From positions 2,914,001-2,978,000 of the forward strand of contig OZ252006.1 in NCBI GenBank assembly GCA_965247175.1: a stretch of DNA of 64,000 nucleotides, given 5' to 3'. The position numbers and the translations under genes are program-made. This document shows positions 10,101 through 18,288 of this stretch, piece after piece. The DNA comes from JANQMX01 sp965247175. Its GTDB lineage: Bacteria > Pseudomonadota > Alphaproteobacteria > Kiloniellales > DSM-21159. Under the pieces are notes generated by a model, which had not been told where the DNA came from, searched no databases, and saw only the letters and a list, made by a program, of their open reading frames with translations. The stretch's first letter is position 1, and the number at the start of each line of letters is the position of its first letter.

Positions 10101-10205
10101 ACCGACGCGGGAGCCCGGGTGCAGGTCGATGAAGCCTCATCGATCACCTTCGAAGGCTGGAACGTGGCCGAGCTGGACGGCGCCGACATCGTCTTTCTTT
10201 TCTAG
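7167..10205 (+). CDS. Secreted animal-type haem peroxidase with RTX repeats
   Basis: This 1012-residue protein has an N-terminal animal-type (peroxidase-cyclooxygenase superfamily) haem peroxidase domain, about residues 60-530. Its catalytic landmarks are all present: distal His134 and the Ca-site Asp in GQFIDHDL, Arg252 in REHN, proximal His330 in RLGHS, and Asn412 in LNIQRGRD. From about 545 to 941 follow roughly 44 nonapeptides of the GGxGxDxLx type, which bind Ca2+ outside the cell. The last 70 residues end in the hydrophobic ADIVFLF, consistent with a C-terminal uncleaved T1SS signal, and there is no Sec signal. The divergent exporter genes make it the probable T1SS cargo. Likely reactions are H2O2-dependent halide, thiocyanate or phenol oxidation; the substrate is not predictable. 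Confidence 0.93.
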   Translation: MANLWGEGLGAKLDQLILELGEALDNTKTELAAKERWLSGEGPETDFDGPVDVGPERPVDGIGSNPLHEDWGATGQQLLRLGEADFGDGIGTMGGADRPNAREISNTVSQQTEDMPSEVGASDMLWAWGQFIDHDLDLTEAGHGGEFAPIIPPADDPAFPPGSMIPFTRVEPLEGTGVDTPREYPNEITGFLDASMVYGSDEETAASLRVDGGKMLMTEDEFLVLDGENPMAGDVRAGENVGLTSLHTLFAREHNWWVDQLAERDPSLTDDELYAAARQRVEAEIQAITFNEFLPLLLGEDAVPDYEGYDSSVNPGVSVEFSTGVYRLGHSLLSTTIQRLDEDGNVIEAGNLGLRDAFFAPELIEQDGGIAPILRGLLDGSSQQVDTFIVEDVRSFLFGQPGDGGLDLAALNIQRGRDLGVPSYNDLREAIGLDRVESFTEITSDAVLAGLLEDLYGDVDHVDAWIGGLAEDRFGDSLLGETFHWVVLDQFVRVRDGDPFWSEGSALPEEERDALWSTKLSDIIERNGDVEVAQDNVFLAFDRQGGDGSDDELAGGAERDLLIGEEGNDTLLGNEGDDQLEGGADKDFLVAGDGDDTLRGGDDDDILEAGDGDDSLSGGAGDDMAFADFGNDLLFGAAGRDTADGGFGDDTLDGGADNDILIGSIGNDLLLGADGDDLLEGGAGFDTLEGGLGRDFLDGSFSDDSMAGGEGEDTLEGGFGNDGLLGEGGNDFLLGDAGADLLAGGDGEDTINAGRDNDSIDGGDGDDVINGEMGDDLAVGDSGNDLMNGGSGADSLDGGDGDDTVDGGFDNDLLFGGEGQDQLDGDFGNDSVDGGAGADTLQGGWGEDSLDGGDGDDSVDGGRNDDWLEGGAGNDELIGGLGKDSLEGGDDDDLLMGDEENDLLQGGDGNDTLKGGGGGDVLQGDLGDDLLYGGGGADQFRFYTFFGNDVLKDFSENDTVFLMAPLDVDEVSDLEVTQTDAGARVQVDEASSITFEGWNVAELDGADIVFLF

Positions 10206-10285
10206 CCGGGCAGCGCGAGCTTGACAGCAGAGCGCGAGAGGACGCCTGTCATCGGCAGACGTCAGCAACAAACCTGGGCTCCAGC

Positions 10286-10909
10286 ATGCGCGGCTTAGCG
10301 ATCCTCTGCGGCTTCTTGGCCGCGCTCTCCCTGTCCCCGCCGCCGGCCACAGCACTCGACGAAGAGGACGCCTCCGCGATCGGGCGCATGAACTACGCCG
10401 GCTACAAGACACGGCAACATTGCACGGCCTTCCTCGTGGCGCCCCAGGTCGCCATGACCGCGGCCCACTGCATCGACGGCCTCGAGCCCGATCAGGTTCA
10501 CCTGCTGCTCGGCTACGACCGTGGCAGCTGGCAGCAGCATTTGCGGGCCGAGAGCTTCTGGCGCAGTCCGGACGGCGAGGATCTCGCCGCTCTCTGCCTG
10601 GCTGAGCCCGCGCAGGCCGCCCCTCTCTCGGTTGCGCCGGGAGAGGTGGCGCCCGGCGAGGAGCTGGCCATCCTCGGCTATGGGCTTCCGAGCGTCCACC
10701 TGCTGTCGCGCCGGGACTGCCTCGTTGACGCTCTGTCGCCGCGCGGCGGTGTCGTGCTCAACTGCCCGGTCAGCAAGGGCACCTCGGGCGGGCCGGTGTT
10801 CTCGCGAACCACGGAAGCCGTGGTGGCCGTGATCTCGGCAACGACGCAAGAGCAGAGTGTCGCGGCACCCTTGCCGACGCTGCTCGACGTGAACGCGCTC
10901 TGCCCCTGA
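10286..10909 (+). CDS. Secreted trypsin-like serine protease
   Basis: This 207-residue chymotrypsin-fold protease begins with a Sec signal peptide (about residues 1-23, ending SPPPATA). The catalytic triad can be read directly: His61 in TAAHC, Asp99 in GEDLAAL, and Ser167 in GTSGGP. A mature enzyme of about 185 residues is short but usual for bacterial S1 proteases. It lies 80 bp downstream of the RTX peroxidase on the same strand and may be co-transcribed. Whether it processes the peroxidase or acts independently cannot be told. The ribosome-binding site is weak, but the signal peptide fixes the start. Confidence 0.85.
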   Translation: MRGLAILCGFLAALSLSPPPATALDEEDASAIGRMNYAGYKTRQHCTAFLVAPQVAMTAAHCIDGLEPDQVHLLLGYDRGSWQQHLRAESFWRSPDGEDLAALCLAEPAQAAPLSVAPGEVAPGEELAILGYGLPSVHLLSRRDCLVDALSPRGGVVLNCPVSKGTSGGPVFSRTTEAVVAVISATTQEQSVAAPLPTLLDVNALCP

Positions 10910-10920
10910 GCGAGACTGCG

Positions 10921-11391
10921 CTAGAAGACACCCGCATCGAGGCCGGCGGCCATCAGCAGGCCGAGCTCGCGGCAGTCGTCGACGAAAGACTCCTCGAAGG
11001 CGCCGCGGCAGATCAGCGGATCGCGCACGGCACGCCAGCGTAGTCCGGTGACAATGGTCTCGACCCCCCTCCGGGTGCCGGTGCCGTCGTGTCCCGCCCG
11101 TATAATGAGCGCATAGGGAAGCCCTTGGGTCTTCTCCAGACAGGGATAGTAGCAGCGGTCGAAGAAGTCCTTCAGCGCCCCGCTCATATAGCCGAGATTC
11201 TCCGTCGTACCGAGCAGCACCGCCTGCGCCGCCAGCACGTCCTCCGGCACGGTTTCTAGCGGCGGTTTGACGACGACCTCGACCCCTTCGATGTCCGGAT
11301 CGCGCGCACCGGCCACGGCGGCATCGCGCAAGCGCCGGGTGTTGTCCGAAGGCGCATGGGCGACGATGAGGAGGGTCTTGCTCTGCTCCAT
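10921..11391 (-). CDS. Flavodoxin-like NAD(P)H-dependent oxidoreductase
   Basis: This 156-residue protein has a flavodoxin fold: an N-terminal strand followed by the phosphate loop AHAPSDNTRRL (about 11-21), then AVLLGTTENLGYMSGALKDFFDRCYY, typical of FMN reductase-like proteins where the TxxxY loop contacts the flavin. It is probably a soluble FMN-dependent reductase of unknown substrate. It is convergent with the protease gene, 11 bp apart, and has no other operon partner. The annotation is at family level only. Confidence 0.8.
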   Translation of the reverse strand: MEQSKTLLIVAHAPSDNTRRLRDAAVAGARDPDIEGVEVVVKPPLETVPEDVLAAQAVLLGTTENLGYMSGALKDFFDRCYYPCLEKTQGLPYALIIRAGHDGTGTRRGVETIVTGLRWRAVRDPLICRGAFEESFVDDCRELGLLMAAGLDAGVF

Positions 11392-11639
11392 AGCTGCTAC
11401 CTTAGTCGGCGGCCCCTCGCCTCGCCAAATGCTTGCGCAGAGAGATCACAGCCGGGCAGTCTGACGCGATCGCCTGCGGCCCGTTTGAGTGGTTGAGAGA
11501 AGAGTTCTATCAGAAGCCTCTGCCAAATCGATTTGGATTATCAAAGCATCTCCCTTATCTGGCTCGTTTCAAATCCCCCGACAGATGCTAAGGAACGTGG
11601 CGAGGCCGTTCCGCGGCGGACAGACTAAGAGGACTCTCC

Positions 11640-12596
11640 ATGCAGCGCTTCAAGAACGTTCTGGTGGTCTGCGACGACCCGGACTCCGACGAAGCGCTGA
11701 TGCAGCGGGCCGCGCTGATAGCGCGGAACAACGACGCCAGCCTCTGTCTCGTCAGCACGCTCAGCGCGGAAGAAGGCGAGGTGAGCCGGCGTCTCAGCGG
11801 ACTGTCGGGCGCGAGCGCCCAGGATGGCGAGAACGAGCTGCTGACCTTTCGACGCGATCAACTGCAGGCCGCTGCCGAGCGCCTCCGGCAGCAAGGCATC
11901 CAGGTGACGACCGAGGTGCTGCAAGGCATTCCCTTCATCGAGATCATCAAGCAGGTCTATCGGGGTGGCCACGACCTGCTGCTCAAGACCGCCTCGGGGC
12001 GGGTCGACGGCTACCATCGGCTCTTCGCCAGCGTCGACCTTCACCTGATGCGGAAATGCCCCTGCCCGGTCTGGATCATGCAGCCCGGCAAGCGCTTCCA
12101 TTACGACCGCATCCTGGCCGCTATCGATCCCGATCCGGACGATCCGGAGCGTCATGCGATCTCGCGCTTGATCATGGACCTCTCGACCTCGCTGAAGCGG
12201 ATCGACGAAGGCGAGCTCCACGTTCTGCACGCCTGGCGCATGATCGGCGAGGAGGACATGCGGGCCAGCGCCTTCACCAAGATCCCGAAGTCGACCATCG
12301 ACAAGCTGTCGGCCGAGGAGCAGAAGAAGAGCAAGGACAAGCTGGACCGGCTGTTGGCCAGTTACAACGACCGGGTCAACAGTTCGGAAGTGCACCTCGT
12401 CAAGGGCGAGGCGTCCGAGGTGGTGTCGGCCTTCGCTCACGAGCAGGACGTCGACGTGATCGTCATGGGGACGATCGGGCGAAGCGGCGTCCAAGGCTTC
12501 TTCATCGGCAACACGGCAGAGACCGTGCTGGGCGAGGTCGCCTGCTCGGTCCTGGCGGTGAAGCCGCCGGGCTTCGTCTCGCCGGTTCAGCCCTAG
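11640..12596 (+). CDS. Tandem universal stress protein (UspE-like)
   Basis: This 318-residue protein is made of two Usp domains (about 1-145 and 150-310). The second carries the nucleotide-binding signature GTIGRSGVQGFFIGNTAE; the first has a degenerate counterpart (KTASGRVDGYHRLFASVD), as in E. coli UspE, where the halves have diverged. Usp proteins accumulate under growth arrest and stress, and their biochemical role is often unclear. The ATG at 11640 follows an AGAGGA-like ribosome-binding site. It lies upstream of the Mrp antiporter operon on the same strand with a 236-bp gap, so a shared stress role is possible but not shown. Confidence 0.9.
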   Translation: MQRFKNVLVVCDDPDSDEALMQRAALIARNNDASLCLVSTLSAEEGEVSRRLSGLSGASAQDGENELLTFRRDQLQAAAERLRQQGIQVTTEVLQGIPFIEIIKQVYRGGHDLLLKTASGRVDGYHRLFASVDLHLMRKCPCPVWIMQPGKRFHYDRILAAIDPDPDDPERHAISRLIMDLSTSLKRIDEGELHVLHAWRMIGEEDMRASAFTKIPKSTIDKLSAEEQKKSKDKLDRLLASYNDRVNSSEVHLVKGEASEVVSAFAHEQDVDVIVMGTIGRSGVQGFFIGNTAETVLGEVACSVLAVKPPGFVSPVQP

Positions 12597-12832
12597 CCAT
12601 GCGTGTCTCCGTCAATCGAACGAGCCGAGAATTCCTGGACAAAGGCGGCTTGGCATAGCAGTTCTGGCGCGAGAGACGGCAGAGGCCGGCCCCGCGACTC
12701 GTCCTCCCCCGTATCTCTCCCTTGGGTCGGTTCAAACGAGAGCTTGATGTTACACGGCGCCTTTCCAGCAACCACGCAGTGGACCTGCGCACGCGCGGCA
12801 GCGGCCGGACGGCTGGGTGCGGACTGGTTGCC

Positions 12833-15142
12833 GTGAGCCCTGCGGCCGCTACGCAGGACGGCGCAGCACCCGCCGGTCCTTCCTGGGTTGCCGGCCTGCT
12901 GCCGGTGGCGCTGCATCTCTTGGCCTTTATCGGGCTGGCCACGCTGGTCCCCGCCATAGAGGCGGGAGAGGTCGTCGTCTTCCACATGGACTGGATCCCG
13001 AGCCTCGGGATCGGCCTGACCTTCCTGGTCGATGGTCTCAGCCTCGTCTTCGGCCTGCTGATCAGCGGCATCGGCGTGATCATCGCGCTCTACTCGGCCC
13101 GCTACCTGCAGGGCCATCACCACTTCGGGCGCTTCTTCTTCTATCTCTGCCTCTTCTCCTTCGCCATGCTGGGGCTGGTGCTGGCCGGTAACCTGATCAC
13201 GCTGTTCGTGTTCTGGGAGCTGACCACCATCGCGTCCTATCTGCTGGTCGGCTTCGACCACCGCACGGAGAAGTCCCGGCGCTCGGCGCTGCAGGCTCTG
13301 CTGGTGACCGGCGGCGGCGGACTGGCCCTGCTCGCCGGCTTCATTCTGCTCGGCATGGCCGGCGGCAGCTTCGACATGGTGGAGCTGCTCAACTCCGGCG
13401 ACGTCATCCGCGGCGACCCACTCTATCTCGGCATCCTGATCCTGGTGCTGGTCGGCGCCTTCACCAAGTCGGCGCAGGTGCCCTTCCACTTCTGGCTACC
13501 CAACGCCATGGCAGCGCCGACCCCGGTCAGCGCCTACCTGCATTCCGCGACCATGGTGAAAGGCGGCGTCTATCTTCTCGCCCGCCTGCATCCGGTTCTG
13601 AGCGGAACCGACGAGTGGATCTGGACGCTGACTCTGTTCGGCGCGACCACGGCAATCCTCGCCTCGGTGCTGGCCCTGCGGCAGACCGACCTCAAGCTCG
13701 CGCTGGCCTACACCACGCTGATGGCGCTCGGCACGCTGACCATGTTCCTCGGCGCCGAAGCGTCGGTGGCCATTGCCGCCGCCATGACCTTCCTGGTGGT
13801 CCATGGCCTCTACAAGGCCTCGCTGTTCCTGGTCGTCGGCTCGGTCGACTTCGCCACCGGCAGCCGCGATGTCGACCGGCTTTTCGGGCTCATGCGCGCC
13901 ATGCCCCTGGTTGCCTTTACCGCCTTCGCCTCGGGCTTCTCCATGGCCGGCTTTCCGCCCTTCCTCGGCTTCATCGGCAAGGAGCTGAAGTACGAAGGCG
14001 CGCTGGCCATCGCCTCCGAACCGGTCTTCGTCGTGGCCGTCGCCGTGACCGCCAACGCCCTGATGGTGGCCGCCGCCGGCATCATTGCCCTGCGTCCTTT
14101 CCTCGGGCAGCCGAAGAGCGGGGTCACGCCCGAGGTGAAGCGCCGCGTGCCCTGGCAGCTCTGGAGCGGCCCCTTGCTGCTTGCCGTGCTCGGCCTCGCC
14201 TTCGGCCTCTCCCCCTCGCTGATCGACGAGAGCCTGATTCAGCCGGCAGTGACCGCCATCCTGGGCCGGCCGGAAGTGATCAAGCTCAAGCTCTGGCATG
14301 GCGTGAACCTGCCGCTGATGCTGAGCATCCTGACGGTCGCCCTCGGCATCGTTCTCTTCCTGCTCAGCCGCCGCCTGCGCGCAGCCATGGCGCGCTTCCA
14401 AGAGGCCTACCCCTTTACCGCCGACCGTGCCTGGGACTCTCTGCTCGCCGGCCTGATCAAGCTGGCCGAGTGGCAGACCCGCATTCTGCAAAGCGGCGTG
14501 CTGCGCTACTACGCCATGACCATCCTGGCGACCCTCGGGTTGGTCGGCGGCGCCACCATCTTGGCTTTCGACATCATCATCCTGCCCGGCGATCTGCGCG
14601 GTCTGCTCTTCAAGGAGTGGGTCATCCTCGGTCTTATGGCTGGCGGCGGCATCCTCGCCGCCATGACTCGCTCCCGGCTCACCGCCATCTGCGGCCTGAG
14701 CGCGGTCGGTGTCGGCGTCGCCCTGGTCTTCCTGACCTTCGGCGCGCCGGACGTCGCCATCACCCAGCTTCTGGTCGAGACCCTGACCGTGGTGCTGGTC
14801 GCCGCCGCCATGCTGCGCCTGCCAAGCTGGACGCAACGCAGTCCCTTCTCCTGGCGCTGGCGGTCGCTGCGTCTGGTCACCGCCGGGCTGGCCGGCCTCG
14901 TCACCTCGGTGACCCTGCTTGCCGTGCTCAGCCAACCGCTGGACCGTCGACTGAGCGATTTCTTCGAAGCCGCCAGCGTGCCGGAGGCTTTCGGCCGCAA
15001 CATCGTCAACGTCATCCTGGTCGACTTCCGGGCGCTGGATACCTTCGGTGAGATTGCCGTGGTCGCCATCGCCGCCATTGCGGCCTACGCCCTCATCCGT
15101 CGCTCCGCCGGCACAGGCAACGAGCAGGAGCCGCCGCGATGA
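12833..15142 (+). CDS. mrpA: Mrp Na+/H+ antiporter subunit A
   Basis: This is a large NuoL-like subunit of the multisubunit cation/proton antiporter. It has many transmembrane helices, the KSAQVPFHFWLPNAMAAPTPVSAYLHSATMVK-type proton-channel region conserved with complex I (read in pieces around 13470-13560), and a C-terminal DUF4040/MbhE-like segment (FGAPDVAITQLLVETLTVVL). About 769 residues matches stand-alone MrpA rather than the fused PhaAB. I chose GTG 12833 because residues upstream look non-coding. A TTG at 12722 is in frame and would add 37 residues, and neither start has a strong ribosome-binding site. First gene of a complete mrpABCDEFG operon; it overlaps mrpB by 4 bp. Confidence 0.92.
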   Translation: MSPAAATQDGAAPAGPSWVAGLLPVALHLLAFIGLATLVPAIEAGEVVVFHMDWIPSLGIGLTFLVDGLSLVFGLLISGIGVIIALYSARYLQGHHHFGRFFFYLCLFSFAMLGLVLAGNLITLFVFWELTTIASYLLVGFDHRTEKSRRSALQALLVTGGGGLALLAGFILLGMAGGSFDMVELLNSGDVIRGDPLYLGILILVLVGAFTKSAQVPFHFWLPNAMAAPTPVSAYLHSATMVKGGVYLLARLHPVLSGTDEWIWTLTLFGATTAILASVLALRQTDLKLALAYTTLMALGTLTMFLGAEASVAIAAAMTFLVVHGLYKASLFLVVGSVDFATGSRDVDRLFGLMRAMPLVAFTAFASGFSMAGFPPFLGFIGKELKYEGALAIASEPVFVVAVAVTANALMVAAAGIIALRPFLGQPKSGVTPEVKRRVPWQLWSGPLLLAVLGLAFGLSPSLIDESLIQPAVTAILGRPEVIKLKLWHGVNLPLMLSILTVALGIVLFLLSRRLRAAMARFQEAYPFTADRAWDSLLAGLIKLAEWQTRILQSGVLRYYAMTILATLGLVGGATILAFDIIILPGDLRGLLFKEWVILGLMAGGGILAAMTRSRLTAICGLSAVGVGVALVFLTFGAPDVAITQLLVETLTVVLVAAAMLRLPSWTQRSPFSWRWRSLRLVTAGLAGLVTSVTLLAVLSQPLDRRLSDFFEAASVPEAFGRNIVNVILVDFRALDTFGEIAVVAIAAIAAYALIRRSAGTGNEQEPPR

Positions 15143-15558
15143 ACTCCCTCATCCTCAACGCGGCCACGCGCATCCTCGTCGCCCTGATGCTGCTCTTCTC
15201 CGTCTTCATGCTGCTGCGCGGCCACAACGAGCCGGGGGGCGGCTTCATCGGCGGCCTCGTGGCGGCCATCGGCCTGACGCTCTATGCCATCGGCCACGGC
15301 ACGCGAGAGGCGCGCCGCGCCCTGCGCGCAGACCCGCGCGCCATTGCCATGGTCGGCCTCGCCTTGGCCATCCTCGCCGCCGCGCTGGCTGCCGTCGGCG
15401 GCGATGCCTTCTTCACCGGCCAGTGGCTGTTCATCGGCGGCAGTGAAGGTGACAAGGGCCTACCGATCAGCAGCGTGCTGCTGTTCGACATCGGTGTCTA
15501 TCTCGTGGTGATCGGCGCTGTGCTGGCCATCGTCTTCGCGCTGGAGGACGAGGTCTAG
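15139..15558 (+). CDS. mrpB: Mrp antiporter subunit B
   Basis: This 139-residue membrane protein carries the MnhB/MrpB signature RGHNEPGGGFIGGLVAA near residue 30. It has about four transmembrane helices. It is a required structural part of the hetero-oligomeric antiporter, which expels Na+ in exchange for protons. Its start overlaps the mrpA stop (ATGA type), and mrpC begins 3 bp after its stop, so the set is translationally coupled. Confidence 0.93.
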   Translation: MNSLILNAATRILVALMLLFSVFMLLRGHNEPGGGFIGGLVAAIGLTLYAIGHGTREARRALRADPRAIAMVGLALAILAAALAAVGGDAFFTGQWLFIGGSEGDKGLPISSVLLFDIGVYLVVIGAVLAIVFALEDEV

Positions 15559-15561
15559 GCC

Positions 15562-15966
15562 ATGGAGGTCGCGCTCGCCCTCATCGTCGGCCTGCTGGTC
15601 GCCTGCAGCATCTACCTGATGCTCTCGCGCAACGTGCTGCGCTTCATCTTCGGTCTGGTGCTGCTGAGCAACTCGGCCAACCTGACGATTTTCACCGCCG
15701 GGCGGCTGACCCGCGCCGAGCCGCCGCTCATTCCCCCCGGGATGCCCGCACCGCCCGAGCTGGTCGCCAACGCCTTGCCCCAGGCTCTGATCCTCACGGC
15801 CATCGTGATCGGCTTCGGCCTCTTCGCCTTCTCGCTGTCGCTGGTGTTCCGCACCTACCGCGAGCTCGGCACCCTGAACAGCGACGCCATGCGCCTGGCC
15901 GAGCCGAGGACGGACGGAAAGGACGTGGTCGACGACTCTGAAACCCGGCGGGGAGAGGCTTCATGA
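15562..15966 (+). CDS. mrpC: Mrp antiporter subunit C (NuoK-like)
   Basis: This 134-residue protein resembles complex I NuoK: three membrane helices with the segment LVACSIYLMLSRNVLRFIFGLVLLSNSANL (shown in the first 45 residues), followed by PQALILTAIVIGFGLFAF, the MrpC landmark. The C-terminal 30 residues are polar and charged, an extension beyond the core fold. It overlaps mrpD by 4 bp. The role is in the membrane arm of the Na+/H+ antiporter, where MrpC is thought to form part of the ion path. Confidence 0.93.
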   Translation: MEVALALIVGLLVACSIYLMLSRNVLRFIFGLVLLSNSANLTIFTAGRLTRAEPPLIPPGMPAPPELVANALPQALILTAIVIGFGLFAFSLSLVFRTYRELGTLNSDAMRLAEPRTDGKDVVDDSETRRGEAS

Positions 15967-17462
15967 GCTGGCTTCTCGTCGCCCCGATCATGCTGCCGAT
16001 CTCCTTCGCCATCCTGGTCTTCCTGGTGCGGGAGAAGGGCGGCTGGGGCCGCTGGCTGAGCGTCGTCGGCTGCACGCTGCATCTTGCCGTCTCCGTCGCG
16101 CTGCTCGTCGAAGTCTGGAACCAAGGCGTGATCGCGGCCCAGATGGGCGGCTGGCCGGCCCCCTTCGGCATCACCCTGGTGGCCGACCTCTTCGGCGCCG
16201 TGATGGTGCTGATCGCGGCCATCACCGGCCTAGCCGTCTCCGTCTACGCCTTGGCCGACATCGACCGGCGGCGCGAGCTGCTCGGCTACCACGCCCTCTT
16301 CCAGTGCCTCTTGACCGGCGTCTGCGGCGCCTTCCTGACCGGCGACCTCTTCAACCTCTACGTCTGGTTCGAGGTCATGGTCATCGCTTCCTTCGGCCTG
16401 CTGGTCCTCGGCGGCGACAAGGAGCAGCTCGACGGCGGCGTCAAATACGTCACCCTCAACCTGATCTCCACCGTGCTGTTCCTCGGCGCCATCGGCATGC
16501 TCTACGGCGTCACCGGCACGCTCAACATGGCCGACCTCCATACCGCGGTGGGCGAGGTGGAGAACCAGGGCGTGGTGATCATGATCGCCGTGCTCTTCAT
16601 GATCGCCTTCGGCATCAAGTCGGCGGTCTTCCCGCTGTTCTTCTGGCTTCCGGCCGCCTACCACACGCCGCCCGTCGCCGTGTCGGCGGTCTTCGCGGGC
16701 CTGCTGACCAAGGTCGGCGTCTATGCCCTTATCCGCGTCTTCACGCTGATCTTCACTCAGGACGTGGACTACACCCACAGCATCCTCTTGGTGGTCGCCG
16801 CCTTCACCATGCTGACCGGTGTGCTGGGTGCCGCAGCGCAGACCGAGTTCCGCAAGATCCTCTCGTTCCACATCATCAGCCAGATCGGCTACATGGTGCT
16901 GGGCCTGGCGCTCTATACGCCCCTGGCGCTGATCGGCGCGGTTTTCTACCTGGTCCACCACATCATCGTGAAGGCCAACCTCTTCCTGGTCAGCGGCGTG
17001 GCGCGGCGGATGACCGGCACGGAAAGCCTGTCGCTCTCCGGCGGTCTCTATGCCGCGAGCCCGCTGCTGGCAGTGCTGTTCTTCATCCCGGCCTTCTCGC
17101 TGGCCGGCTTCCCGCCGCTGTCCGGCTTCTGGGCCAAGTACCTCTTGGTCAAAGCCAGCCTGGATATCGGCGACTACGTGATCGCCGCCATAGCGCTGAT
17201 CACCGGCATCCTCACCGTGTTTTCCATGACCAAGATCTGGGCCGCGGTCTTCTGGAAGCCGCATCCGGAGACCAACGGCAGCGGCGTCGTGCGCCTGGCC
17301 AAGCAGGAGTGGCTGAGCCTGATGCTGCCGATCGGCTTCCTGGCCAGCCTGACCTTGATCATCGGCTTTTTCCCTGAGCCCTTCTATGTCTTCGCCGAGC
17401 GGGCGGCAGGCCAGCTGCTCGACCCCTCGGCCTATGTCGCGGCAGTGGCGGGAGCGGACTGA
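15963..17462 (+). CDS. mrpD: Mrp antiporter subunit D (NuoN/NuoM-like)
   Basis: This 499-residue polytopic protein is of the proton-conducting antiporter family. The Lys-containing helix IKSAVFPLFFWLPAAYHTPP (about 218-237) and YVWFEVMVIASFGLL (about 128-142, with the conserved Glu) are the hallmarks shared with NuoM/N. About 14 transmembrane helices are expected. With MrpA it forms the two ion-translocating subunits. It shares one base with mrpE at 17462. Confidence 0.94.
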   Translation: MSWLLVAPIMLPISFAILVFLVREKGGWGRWLSVVGCTLHLAVSVALLVEVWNQGVIAAQMGGWPAPFGITLVADLFGAVMVLIAAITGLAVSVYALADIDRRRELLGYHALFQCLLTGVCGAFLTGDLFNLYVWFEVMVIASFGLLVLGGDKEQLDGGVKYVTLNLISTVLFLGAIGMLYGVTGTLNMADLHTAVGEVENQGVVIMIAVLFMIAFGIKSAVFPLFFWLPAAYHTPPVAVSAVFAGLLTKVGVYALIRVFTLIFTQDVDYTHSILLVVAAFTMLTGVLGAAAQTEFRKILSFHIISQIGYMVLGLALYTPLALIGAVFYLVHHIIVKANLFLVSGVARRMTGTESLSLSGGLYAASPLLAVLFFIPAFSLAGFPPLSGFWAKYLLVKASLDIGDYVIAAIALITGILTVFSMTKIWAAVFWKPHPETNGSGVVRLAKQEWLSLMLPIGFLASLTLIIGFFPEPFYVFAERAAGQLLDPSAYVAAVAGAD

Positions 17463-17935
17463 TGAACCTCTTGGCGCTGAACATCTTCCTTGCCATCGGC
17501 TGGTCTTCGCTGATGGGTAGCTTCTCGCTCGCCAGCCTGGCGACGGGCTTCGTCGTCGGCTACGTGGCGCTCTGGGTCGCCCGCCCGCTGTTCGGCGAGA
17601 GCACCTATTTCCAGCGCGTCTACCGCGTCGTCCGCCTCGCCGCCCTCTTCCTCTACGAGCTGCTGGTCTCGAGCCTCAGGGTTGCCTGGGACGTGGTGAC
17701 CCCCGCCCACCTCAGCCGCCCCGGCATCATCGCCATGCCGCTCGATGCCAAGGGGGACACCGAGATCCTGCTGGTCGCGAGCCTGATCTCGCTCACACCG
17801 GGCACGCTCAGCCTGGATGTCTCGCCGGACCGCAAGACGCTCTATGTCCACGGCATGTTCGTGGAGGACCCCGAAGCGTTGAAGCAGGAATTGAAGCAAG
17901 GCATGGAACGCAGCGTCATCGAGGCAATGGAGTAG
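17462..17935 (+). CDS. mrpE: Mrp antiporter subunit E
   Basis: This 157-residue MrpE family protein has two N-terminal hydrophobic segments (NIFLAIGWSSLMGSFSLASLATGFVVGYVALW, in the first 40 residues) followed by the diagnostic LLVASLISLTPGTLSLDVSPD and a C-terminal cytoplasmic tail ending in a helical stretch. MrpE is less conserved than other subunits but is needed for assembly in the species studied. It sits in its standard place between mrpD and mrpF. Confidence 0.93.
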   Translation: MNLLALNIFLAIGWSSLMGSFSLASLATGFVVGYVALWVARPLFGESTYFQRVYRVVRLAALFLYELLVSSLRVAWDVVTPAHLSRPGIIAMPLDAKGDTEILLVASLISLTPGTLSLDVSPDRKTLYVHGMFVEDPEALKQELKQGMERSVIEAME

Positions 17936-17937
17936 CC

Positions 17938-18288
17938 ATGGAAGACGGCAGCATCCTGGACCTGGCCATCACCGCGGGCTATGTGATCCTCAGCCTCTCG
18001 CTGCTGATCGGCTTTATACGCCTGGCGCTGGGACCGAGCTTGGCCGACCGGGTCGTTGCGCTGGATCTCCTAACGCTTTTGGCTATGGCCTATGCGGCGC
18101 TCTACGCCATCGCCTCGGACGAGCAAGCCTTTCTGGACGTCTCCATCGCGCTCGCGCTGGTCGCGTTTCTCGCGACCGTGGCTTTCGCCCGCTTCGCCGA
18201 GCGGCGCAGCCATCTCCCGCACCAGGAGAGAGACTCCCGGCATATGCCCGACGAGCCACAGAGCGACGGCGAAAGGACACAGCCATGA
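17938..18288 (+). CDS. mrpF: Mrp antiporter subunit F
   Basis: This 116-residue MrpF/PhaF family protein has three membrane helices, with RLALGPSLADRVVALDLLTLLAMAYAAL (about residues 27-54) containing the conserved Asp residues of the family. The last 30 residues are polar and longer than usual. The start lies 2 bp after the mrpE stop, and the end overlaps mrpG by 4 bp. Confidence 0.92.
   Translation: MEDGSILDLAITAGYVILSLSLLIGFIRLALGPSLADRVVALDLLTLLAMAYAALYAIASDEQAFLDVSIALALVAFLATVAFARFAERRSHLPHQERDSRHMPDEPQSDGERTQP

Noticed and set aside
12597..12832. Hidden gene or longer N-terminus of mrpA
   Set aside because: An in-frame TTG at 12722 exists, but the 37 residues it would add have no family resemblance and no ribosome-binding site is present.
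13496..14935. 479-codon minus-strand frame inside mrpA
   Set aside because: Its translation is rich in Gly, Glu, Gln and His without domain features, as expected from the complement of a membrane protein gene with GC-rich third positions.
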